Assembly (NCBI GenBank): GCA_023079485.1
Contig: CM041084.1
Location: 123,182,467 to 123,246,466, forward strand
Length of the DNA: 64,000 nt
Direction of reading: 5' to 3'
DNA from: Archilochus colubris
Lineage: Eukaryota; Chordata; Aves; Apodiformes; Trochilidae
A program made the translations under genes and the position numbers. The notes under the pieces were generated by a model, which did not search any database, was not told the origin of the DNA, and saw only the letters and a program-made list of their open reading frames with translations. Each line of letters begins with the position of its first letter. Position 1 is the first letter of the stretch. Below, piece by piece: positions 51,301-61,630 of the stretch.

Positions 51301-54300
51301 GGTGCACAGAGAATGCACAGACATGAAATTATTATACACTGTTGAATCTTCCTACTGTTTTCTCTGCTATGAACTCACTGTTGATTTAATTTAACCTGGA
51401 AAAATTATGCAGCTGAATTGGTTATCTCTGCATTTTTTTGAAACTCTACCTTCCATTGTATTCTCTCTATTTCATCATGAATCTCTATCAGCATGAATAC
51501 TACAATGCAGTCAATAATTATTTGGGATGTTTTATCAAGGGCCAAGTTAATAAGTTATACTAGAAAAAAAGAGAAGAAAAGAAGAGTAACCCTAAAATTT
51601 TCTCCTATATTCTGGTCATTAAACCAAAATTTACATGAATATTTTAAGTTTTCCTGCTACATCAAAATATTTAAAAGAGGAAATCTTCCTTGCATTTAGA
51701 CTAATGTGCTTTTTTTTATGTGACTGCTTTCATACTTGTGCCACCATTATTCCTCCTTAGGTCACTTTTCTGGGCACTTTTTTCACATATGTAGAAATAA
51801 GCAGAGAATAAAATAAACATTGCAGATAACACATAATGGACAGCTGGAGTTAAGGAACTGTTAGGCATTGCTACTTTGTGTAAGGGTGAATTTAGTTTTG
51901 TTTCTTTAGGACTTTTGCTTTTTCACATCACTTTTTAATGTCTTGAGCCCTTGGGCTTGTGATGGTGCCACAGGGACTGGTGGCTCCCATCACTCCAGCC
52001 AGGAGGAGGGTAGTTGGGTGACAGCTGAGAGGCAGGACCTGGGACCAGAGAGAGCTAAACACCTAGAAAACAAGGAGGTTGCCATGCAAATAATCAGGTG
52101 ATTGATAGGTAATGGCTCTGATCTTCCTCCTCCCCACATGCCCTTGAAATTTGCTTGTGCCTGTTATTGAAAATAGATCCAATTCAGATAGAAAACCTGA
52201 AGTGTGGTGATCAGATATATACTATGGTGATATTTAACAACCCTGGTAGGTTCATCATCTAGGAAAACATGGGGGGAAAAACATGGTGAACATCTTCCAG
52301 CCTCCCTCCCACTGGAAGCAGGGATCTGTGGGGAGGAGATTGCTCTGTGTGGGTCCTGACCTGAGGGAGGAGAAATCTGGAGCCAGATACTGGGGAGCAC
52401 ATCAGACACACAATCAACAAGCCCATGGCCATCTGAAATAAAACACTCTCATTTCTTCAGTGTGCAGGCTTGCAAGTATGTGCAGGTAGTTTTTGTTTCT
52501 TTTTTTTTTTTTCATTTATACACCTAATATTGTAAAAGTGGCTTTGAATTTTAATGTACAGCAACTGCTATTTTAAATCGTTTTGTATTTGTACATCTTT
52601 GGAATTTTAGTTACCTCTTCCTGTTCTTTTTTTTGTTTGATTTTATTTTTTTCTTTGTCAGAACCATTCATATTTTAGGAAAAATAAGTAGCACTCCCTA
52701 ATTACTGAGTTTGCCAAGCATTCTCCTTCATACATGCCTTTTTTCAGTTGCTTACAACTCAACCAGTCTCTAACTGTTTGTGATGAATTTTCCATTCCAA
52801 TTTCTGCCTCCATCTGAATCTTTGGATCCTGATATTTCAAGCTTTTTTTGAGATTAATGTTAGGGGAAAATAGATTTCTTTTTTCCATGTGATTCATAAT
52901 TTTGAAACATTCAAGTATCTTTTACTTGGAGGAGCTGGAAGAGATGAGGAAGAAGCAGAAGGAAATACTACAAGATCTGAGTTTTTTCTTCCCTTAAAGA
53001 CATATTAAACAGGGGGTTGACCCTGCTTTTGGAATATGGATTCCTGAAAAGTTATGTTGGGTTTGCAGAAAAATGGCCAAGGAGAGTGGGTGTGAAGCTG
53101 GACCAGGGAAAGAGAAGGGACAAAATGTGATGAATCAGGTAGAGACCTGGGACAAATAGACCTGGGACTTCCCAGGTGGGTATTTGAAGACAGGCAGCTG
53201 GGAGAAGCAGCGTGTTTAGGCAAAGATTCTGAGATAAGAAAAGTCTGGGAAGTGCTCTGGGTCTCATTGGTAGAATTCAGCACAAGCACTGCACATTAGT
53301 TTTCACTGCATGATCAACCTTTGTTGTTCCATAGCATCCCAGTGTCATTCACTGTGCAGAAGAGAGCTCTTCTTGAAATGCTGCAGTTCTATTTGGTAAA
53401 GGCAAATTTTGTTTAGAGGATACTAATCTCTCCACTTGATTTATGTATTTATTTTTGCATAAGCTGGAAGCAGTCAAAAGTGCCACAGAAACTGCACAGA
53501 ATCTTGCGATCCAAATTTTTTGCAGTACAAAGGAGTTAATTTAAGAAACTGAAGACAAACTATGCCTCCTAATGTCATCCAGAGTCTGAGGTAACATTAC
53601 AACTGCTGTTCAAAATGAAGGTGGGGGAAGAAATCAATCTAAAGCAATTGTAAGATTCTAATTATACTTAATTATGAACAACCAAAAGAAAGAGAGGTGG
53701 GTTTTGTTGGTGGGTTTTTTTGTTTTTTTCATAATTCTCTCATACTTTGCCTTCTCATGGTTTCTTTTCTTTTTCACATTTTATTCTTTTCCCTCCTGTT
53801 TAAATCCAAAAAAACCCATGCAACTAGCTAAGATTTCATCTTTTGTAACAGTACTGTGACCCGTGACCAGAAGGGCAGCCAACAGCACTGACATAAAGAA
53901 CCTGACTCTGACATCTGCCAGGTCTTGAAGGGGCTGATAAGTCTGAGTGATGTGTTTGGCTTTCTCTAGCAATGAGTTTGCAAGTATAAGTCTGAAGCTC
54001 CAACTAATATTTTTTTAATTTTATTTTTTCTGTCTTTCCTCATCTGTGTGTGTTTACCTTGCCCTTCCCTCTAAAAAAACCAGAAAATTAATTTCTTTTT
54101 CTTTTTTTTTTTCTTCCCAATAAAGAATAAGATTTCTGTAAATTGATCAATCAGAAAATTTTCTTCCTAAAAATTCTTTACAGTAAAACTAAGGGAATAA
54201 CAGGTATTATTAAAAAGAAAAGCCTTGATAAACAAGTACAAGGCTTCTGTATTCATTGCTTCAGCGTTATTCAACAGTCTAATGCTAGTACTCTCATATG

Positions 54301-56031
54301 GTCGTCTTAAACTTTTGACCATTTAGTCTTTCAAAATTAGAAAATACACTGCAGGAAGAGAAGGAATAGAAGTTAATTAAATCATCTGAATGCTGCTCTG
54401 AAAATTTGGATTCTTTTCCCCACCTTTATCAATTTACATTTTCAGTTAATCAAGAGATTCAACACAAACTTCTCTTTTACTGCACAGTGTTTGGTTTCTG
54501 GGTGTTTGACTCTCTATTCCAAGGGCTGACCTGCACAAGTGCCAGATGTCTCCAGTGCAGCTGAAAGTTTGGCAACTGACGTGGGAACATTCAAACATTC
54601 TACATAATATTAAATTGTTTTGAAAAATCATGTCCTAGTTTGGATACCATTCTTCATTTCTATATTTTCTTTCTGGTAGGAGTGAAGCTAACATTATTTC
54701 CTTTGTCTCAGATTCATACATCTTGATAATGACTGATAACAGTGACAGCATTTATTCTGACCCAATAGTAATTTTGTGCTGAAATTGAGATGGATCAGTG
54801 GGCTTTGCCTTTTTCTCAGAGGATGTGTCTGCATTTCAATAGTGGTCACCAGCATCACCTATCTTCATCAACACCAGCAGCCAAATGAAATACTGAATTG
54901 GTTTACAGCAGATCATTTTTATTTTCTGGGTTTGCAAATCCCCAAACATTTTCCAGCAGTATGGATCTGTGGACTGGAAATTGAAGCCTCCTGACAAGAG
55001 GAACTTTCTCTTCTTTGCTTACCCATCATGTACTCAATAAAAAATTGTTCAGTCTGGTAGAGGTCTCTGGGTTGCAAGTTTAAAACAGCCTCATAGGCAC
55101 TAAACTTTCTGTCTCAGCCCTCTTCAAAAATGGCATTTTCCCTGCTGTTATCTGCATTATACAGGTTCTGGAGAAAAAAAAAATCTTCCTCCTGGACATA
55201 AAATGGACATAAAATCTATTTAAATATTTCCATCCTTAAACTTAATTTTCAGTAACATGGGTGACTTTCATGTTCGTTTAGTGCATTTGGTTGTCCCATT
55301 AGAAAGACAAACCTATAAAATGAGTGGTAGGAATTCTACGCAGGATACAAAATCAGTTTTCATAAATACAGCTATCTATATATATATATAGATATATATA
55401 TATATATCTATAGTGGAACAACATTCATTCAAATATGGTCCCAGATGACCAACCTGCTGACTGCATATAAAAGACAGACTGCTAGGAAGGGATACTAATA
55501 TTGTATTAAACAGAGATGTCAGTCCCATTTGGCCATCAACTGCAAACCTGCCTGGAAACTGCAAATGTGCTTTAAATAAGGCTAGAAGGGAAATAAAGAG
55601 AAATGAAAAAAATATTTGTGCCACTAATTTGAGAAAGGATTAAAAGACTAGTTAAACAGCTTCATTTTAAATTATTTGTGCTGGACATGCAGAAGCAATG
55701 ACAAAGCACAGGGGATATGGTTTAATTAGCCTAAAACTTTATTAACTTAATTCACCTGGGAGCTCTGTGGCAGTAACTTGTGGATTATAGGTTATCATGC
55801 CCTTTTCACTCTGCAATCTATTGTCTTCAGCCTCATCTCATTTTCACGCACTGGTATTGGCTCATTGCAATTGCAAGCAAGTTTAGTGGCCTCTTAGTCC
55901 ACCTGTGTTTTACTTCTGTCAATCATTTCCCCCACTACACTGTCTACTGCAGCCTTCAAATTTTGTTTGCAGTCTCTATAGTCTGCTCTAGGTAAAGGCA
56001 GGAGACCTTGTCTAAAATGTGACTCCTCAGT
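48394..56031. other. Non-coding unique sequence
   Basis: No mobile element or gene recognised over about 7.6 kb, apart from the palindromic TA microsatellite near 55.39 kb. Locally GC-richer islands (about 51.95-52.09, 52.3-52.4 and 53.05-53.25 kb) keep frames open on several strands, which explains the longer open frames there. Confidence 0.5.
55373..55412. repeat. Palindromic TA microsatellite
   Basis: Alternating TA interrupted by TATCTATA and TAGATA in mirror-complement positions, so the tract can fold on itself. Likely polymorphic and a potential cruciform. Confidence 0.88.
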
Positions 56032-56166
56032 TGTCATGGTTTAACACTGGCCTGGCAATTAAACTGAGTAACAGACACTCTCTATTAATCTCTCTCTCCT
56101 CCCTGATAAAGAAAGGAGAGAGAATAAGGAAGAGACACTTATGGGTTGGAAACTAAGCTACACAAC

Positions 56167-56172
56167 TTTAAT
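56167..56172 (-). promoter_or_regulatory. LTR polyadenylation signal
   Basis: ATTAAA on the minus strand about 340 bases after the TATA box and 135 bases before the LTR end. It would lie near the end of R and serve as the retroviral poly(A) signal. It is a one-base variant of the canonical hexamer. Confidence 0.4.
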
Positions 56173-56508
56173 GAAACAGTAATGGTAAATAGGAAAAATT
56201 ACTAAATATATACAAATATACAGGAAAATGGAAACCACATTCCTCCCCCCTCTCTCCCCAGTAACTCTCACGTCACCCCCAAGGCTGCAAGGCAGCCCTG
56301 GGAAAGTCCAGGCTGGACTCCTGGAGTCGGCAGCAGTCGGGAACTGGAGGCAGGAACACACAGATATGGGCTGGCACGGATCAGGACCACAGGCAGAGGA
56401 ATGGACGGAATCCTTCCAGGATGCTGGGTGAAGGAAGGGAAGCAGGAAAGGCAGGAAGGGCAGGCAGCCGGAAGCTGGAAGCATGGCTTGGCCCTCGTGA
56501 TCCCTCAA

Positions 56509-56515
56509 ATTTATA
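56509..56515 (-). promoter_or_regulatory. LTR TATA box
   Basis: TATAAAT on the minus strand about 320 bases into the LTR from its inferred 5' end, a typical U3 promoter position. Whether it is active in the host is unknown. Confidence 0.5.
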
Positions 56516-56838
56516 CTGAGTATGATGTATATGGGATGGAATACTTTGTTTGGTCAATTCTGGCATCTATCTTGTCCGTTCCTCCCCAAAGGAGGACTGC
56601 AGGTGGGACCTCTTTCTTCCTTCTGGAGGGTAAAAGTTTTCCTCAGAGCTGAGCAGTGTCCTTGGCTCTGCATACCAGTCTCTAGCAGTAACTATAAACA
56701 TCAAGTGTTATCAATCCTAGAAGCAGACACTGAGAAACTTGCTGTTAATTTCAGCAAGTGCAACTACTTACAAGAGACTTAGCTAAAAGCAAAAGTACAA
56801 GACAGAAAATCACCTTTATCCTGGCCCAAACCAGGACA

Positions 56839-57231
56839 TCAGTGTAATACTAACCTCTTGCAAAATCTCAGCCTCCCGGGGTGTACAATAAGCAGTGTAT
56901 CAGACAGTCCTCCAGGTGCCATACTGTAGAAATGACACAGACAGTTTCCCATGTGTCAGCTGGTATCACACCAGAATTTCTTTCCAGTATTCAGAACCCT
57001 GGTCACACTTCCACACATACCCTTACAATAGCTCCCAGGCCTCTAAAGAGGGTGCAAGTGTTCATTTTAGTCATTCACTCTGCTCAGATCTAATTCGTAA
57101 TGGTGTGGAGAGTGATGAACATGTTCATATCAGCCATGTACAGAGTTGTATTCAGGGTAGCTTTACCTGAGTCCTAAACCAGAATGCATAAGTAGTACAG
57201 TAAGACTGTCCAGAATTAGAATTAAACATAT
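56839..57231. other. Non-coding spacer
   Basis: About 390 bases between the solo LTR and a young CR1. The left edge carries the LTR target duplication. Nothing else is recognised. Confidence 0.6.
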
Positions 57232-57522
57232 CATAGAATCATAGAATCATAGAATCATAGAATTGCCTGGGTTGGAAGGGACCTCAGAGATCATCGAGTT
57301 CAACCCTTGAACCACCATTGCGGTTGCTAGACTCTGGCACTGAGTGCCACATCCAGTCTCTTTTTAAATATCTCCAGGGACGGAGAATCCACTACTTCCC
57401 TGGGCAGCCCATTCCAATGCTTGATCACTCTCTCCGTAAAGAAATTCTTTCTAATATCCAACCTAAACTTCCCCTGGCACAACTTAAGACCATGCCCTCT
57501 TGTCTTGTTGAAAGTCATCTGG
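57232..57522 (-). mobile_element. CR1 LINE, young subfamily, 5'-truncated
   Basis: The plus strand opens with about four CATAGAAT octamers, then GCCTGGGTTGGAAGGGACC and ATCATCGAGTTCAACCC, the reverse complement of a complete CR1 tail. The minus frame at 57327-57518 is open for 63 residues with [15 protein letters not shown] and [15 protein letters not shown]. It differs from the 47884 copy at only about four of those residues. Homology ends sharply at 57522, the 5' truncation. Confidence 0.95.
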
Positions 57523-58571
57523 CATATGGAACAAGATGCTCATTTTCAGCCTCTTTCAGCTAAATACAATTCCTTTATTCCTCTGCTTGCACAAAGGCTC
57601 TAATGGAAACCTCGGTAGCATTCTGTTTACCTTCCCTGCTTTGTCTTTGATAACTCAAGGTCAAAAGACTCCTGCGCTTTAGGTCTCCAAACCTCCACAT
57701 TCTTGCCAAGATAGTTTCCTTTTCTCTTCTGTAAACAGTCTACAAATGCCACCTGGGCTGTTGTTGAGTGCAGAGAAAACACACTGTATTCTGGCATATC
57801 TAAACTAGCGAGGGACAACAGATGTTCTTTAAAGAACTCTAGGAAAATTCTTTTCACTTTAGTAATTAACTAGAAATTTAAAATGGCTGTTTTCCATTTC
57901 TATTTTAACCTAATTCATGGTAATTTCTGATTGAGCCTATGCATCACTTGTGATTTGTTTCATGAGCAAGTAATTTGAAGGACCTACTTAGGCTTTAACT
58001 GAGCTGTCGTCTGAAGTTCTAACACAAAATTCCAACACAAGATTTTCTATAGTATATAATAAAGCTTCTCTGAATAGTCAGTGCTGTCCTAAAGGAGTAG
58101 CTAAAAAATTCATATTCACCGGGGAGATGGAAATCATTCAAAGTGCAGGCAACCAAAAATCATCAGGCAGAAATCTTTTGAGTTTTCTTCTTCTTAGGTA
58201 ATAGGCATCAAATTTCCCTCTAATTCACTGAACTGAAAATCACAGGCAAACCAGTTAAATATGATAGAATATAAACACCCAACTTGAATCTCTGCCAGCT
58301 GCCAAGAAGCTGGTGTTTGGATTTCCTCATTACTGTTCACATTGCCAGATATTTGCTATCTATGTGTTATTCTAAGCATGTAATGGAATGCTTCAAGTAC
58401 TTGATGCTTTATTTTTGAACTTCATGCTTTTTCTTGTCTATGCTGGATTTATTGTGAGTGTTTAGCATGTTGTTCCTAATCAGTGCACTAGCAAGGAAAT
58501 AAACTAAAAAAAATGGTTTCTTGAATCATATTTTATGAATTGATGTAGGGTAGGAGATGATAGGATATTTG
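57523..58571. other. Non-coding unique sequence
   Basis: No gene or mobile element recognised. Short open frames only. Confidence 0.6.
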
Positions 58572-59428
58572 GAAACTGCAGTGTTGGAAGGAAGCTACAG
58601 TGATCATCTAATCCAACTGCCTGACCACTTCAGGAATGACAAAGTTAAAACATATTAAGGGCATTGTCCAAATGCTTCTTAGACACTGACAGATGTGGAA
58701 TATCCATCATCTCTCTTGTAAGTCTGTTCCAGTACTTTAACATCCTTTAGGTAAAGAAGTTTGTTAATGTTCAGTCTAAACCTCACCTGTCACAGCTTTG
58801 AATCACTCCCATACATCCTCCTACTGGATATGAAGGAGAAGAGATCAGAACCTCCCTCTCCCCTCTTCAAGAAGCTGAAGAAAGCAATGAGCTGCTCCTT
58901 AGCCTCCTTTTCTCCAAACTAGATAAGCCTACTGTCCTTAGCTGCTTCCCATAGGACTTTCCTTCCAGGCTTTCATCAACTTTTCACCTCCTCTGGACAC
59001 ATTCAAGGACTTTCACATCCTTCTTCAATGAGAGGGCCCAGAACTGCACACAGAGCTCAAGGTGAGACTGCACCCATGCTGAATACAGTGAGATAATCAC
59101 AGCTTTTGGTTGTTTGCTCATGCTGTATTCCAGGCACTCCTGGTTGGGGTTTGTCTTCCTGGCTGCCAGGGCACAGTGCTGACTCCTGCTGAGCCTGCTG
59201 CTGACCAGCACCCCCAGGTCCCTTTTTTCAGGGCTGCTCTCCAGCCACTCCTCTCACTATGTATACTTCTGCCAGGAGTTACTCCGTACTAGGTGCAGAA
59301 TTCTGCCTCAGACTTGCTAAATTTCATCCCATTAATTATTTACTAATGCTCCAATCTATTTAGGTCCATTTTCAAGACCTTTTATCTGTCAAGAGAGTCA
59401 ACAACACCTCTCAAATTGCTATTATCAG
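58572..59428 (-). mobile_element. Old CR1 LINE, 0.85 kb, decayed
   Basis: Reading the minus strand from 59428 downward, degraded ORF2 words appear in order: GVVDSLDR just after the catalytic motif, then SRSQHCALAARKTNP, LYSAWVQSHLELCVQFWA and KKDVKVLECVQRR. Further left come C-terminal remnants and a tail trace (GTTGGAAGGAAGC, GATCATCTAATCC). Many stops and frameshifts interrupt it. It belongs to an older CR1 class than the copies at 47884 and 57232. Confidence 0.85.
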
Positions 59429-61485
59429 GTACATGAAAGCAAAAATGTAAGGACAAAAAAAGGATCTGGCAGGTAAAATATGAAGAATTTCCTGTGTGGC
59501 AGAATATAAAAATAAATATAGGTGGCTTTTGGTATTTTTTTTCAACCCAGGAGAGTATCAGCAATACAATATATTTGAAGTTGCTAGGATAATTGCAGGT
59601 AACATTTTAATACTGGAGCTTTCTTTGAGAATCTTGATTCTAAACACATCAAAAAAACAAGTATCAAATGCAATATTGCTCCTTAACAGACTCTCTCAAA
59701 GAACTCTCAAATGTCAAAAAACGAAATAGAGAATTGTCTCTATATGACAAGTGAGTACCTGAATGAGATGGTAAGAAAATTTGGGTGATTTTAGACATTT
59801 TCTTTTTCTGGAATAAGCAGAATCAACTATCAATGACTCATAGCTGAATGCTGCCCTTTTTATGGGCAATGGGGTGCTTCAATGGATTGCCTGGATCTGG
59901 CCTCCAAAGTGAACAATTTCATTAAACCTAAATTAGTGACTAACTACTTTGTTCTGAAATACTAAACACATCTGAGATGAGCAAATATGGTAAATATAAA
60001 ATGGGAGCAAAGCAACTAGTGACCCTTAAGCATTTCCCTTTAGGCATCTCAGTAGAGCAAAACTGGGTTTATGTAGCCTTTTTGAATACCAGGCTTGACT
60101 TACAGTTCACATGGACAACAAATATATCAAATAAATTTTCAAAATTTATTTGTTCTGAGTTTAGAAAGGGCTATGGGACCCTGCAGATCCCAAAACATCT
60201 CTTGGCTGTCTGACACAGATGAGGATATCTGATGTCCATAGCAGTCTCTCTGTCTAGAGTAGCAGTGCCTGCTGCAAATCCTGTTTATGAAATCCTCAGT
60301 GTATAGAAAAAAGAAAAATACCAGGTATCTGAATATATCAGACAGAATTATTTTGATAGAGAAAGACTGATAGACAGGCACACCCAATAAGATACCTTAT
60401 TTCAAGCATTTGAAGGAAAGAAACAGTGAAAAAAAAAAAAGGAAGATTTGGCACTTTGTATTCATAGCAGACTTGTGCAAGTAATAGATCTTTTGATTCA
60501 GTGGCCTTTCAGAAATATATATACATAAAACTTCTTGGAGTCTACTGAACATACTTAATCCTTATTTTCTGTTTAAAATGCACTTATGTATTTTTGTTTG
60601 TAAAAACTGAAATGAGATATTTTTGGTTTTCCACTTCTAATCCCTCTATTTTCTGCCTGAGACTATTAATCAAATAACAACAACAGCAGTTTTATTGTTC
60701 CAAATCTCTTTTTAATATTTTTTTTTTAGATTACACTTTAAACAGCTATGCTTATGATTATTGTGTTCATAGGCAAAGAAAGAACATTTAAAACAGTGCA
60801 TCTACAAGGAAATAAAAAAAAATAATACAGAAGGCTGCTTGGCCTTGGAAAGATGTAGGCATAGACTAACTAGGAATTATAGAGAAACAATATATTTCAT
60901 AATAGATGCATATGGAAGTAGAGAATCAGATATCACACAAAAAAGTAGTTTTTGTAAGTGTTTGATAAAAAAAAATATTTTTAAGCATGGCCTACCCCAC
61001 ATCTTTTGTAATAATAAAGAGTTTTATTTATATTGTCTAGTGTGTAAATTTGGAGCATCAGCAGAACTTTAACATATCTCTACCTTACTTCAATAAAAAG
61101 TCAAGACTACCCATCGTGCCTATCAAGATATTGTTAAGCAAAGGTCTACAAGGAGAGTAATTCCTTGGGCAGAAATTCTGGGCAGTAGAAAGGGCAGACT
61201 CATGTAGCCACTCAAGTAGCAAAACACAGAGGGTCTCTTGACTCCAACAAGTACATGTTTGAAATTATTAACTGCAAAATTAATCAGTGAAAGCCATTAC
61301 AGCAAAAGTGTAGAGTGCTTGTAGCTAAGATAATGCAGTCTAGTCTAAAATGTTTGAAAGCTGTAGAAAAAGGACATGCTTGAATAGTCAACAAAACCTC
61401 TGAAGAGCTTTTTGTGCAAAGTATGTTCCTCCATACTGATGACTCATAAGCTGGTAGTGTTGAAGTGGTAAATACACAGGATCAA
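59429..61485. other. Non-coding unique sequence
   Basis: AT-rich with several A/T runs. No gene, RNA or mobile element recognised. Confidence 0.55.
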
Positions 61486-61630
61486 AAAAATTAAGCTTGT
61501 GAGGGACCTTTGTTGGGTAGGTGTCTTCTAGTCCAACCATGCCTACAAAGCAGGGACAGTTTCAACTAGGGGATGTCTCTGCTCAGGATCTTGTACAGAT
61601 AAGTCTTGAATGGAGAACATACAACTTCTT
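61486..61630 (-). mobile_element. Old CR1 LINE 3' end trace
   Basis: The words GAGGGACCTTTGTTGGG, TCTAGTCCAACCATGCC and AGCAGGGACAGTTTCAACTA follow the order of a reverse-complement CR1 tail. There are many substitutions and no octamers. A decayed minus-strand copy, identified only by word order. Confidence 0.65.

Larger units (their letters stand above)
56032..56838 (-). mobile_element. Solo endogenous retrovirus LTR (ERVL-like)
   Basis: An 807-bp element begins TGTCATGGTTT and ends AAACCAGGACA on the plus strand, so the termini are imperfect inverted repeats with the TG...CA ends of an LTR. It is flanked on both sides by the 5-bp duplication TCAGT (56027-56031 and 56839-56843), which marks a genuine insertion. 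A 5-bp duplication suggests the ERVL class. Orientation is inferred as minus from a TATAAAT box at 56515-56509 and an ATTAAA signal at 56172-56167 in the right order. No gag, pol or env remains, so this is the product of LTR-LTR recombination. Confidence 0.88.

Noticed and set aside
53005..53289. 94-residue minus-strand frame, Ser/Pro-rich
   Set aside because: Two overlapping minus frames are open here, as expected for a GC-richer patch with few stop codons; no motif.
57232..57262. Short direct repeats that might look like a CRISPR or satellite array
   Set aside because: They are the CATAGAAT octamers that terminate CR1 elements.
54936..60210. Two distant plus-strand frames both containing a short LQIPKH...AV word (near 54940 and 60180)
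   Set aside because: The DNA similarity is only about a dozen bases and is not supported by flanking homology.
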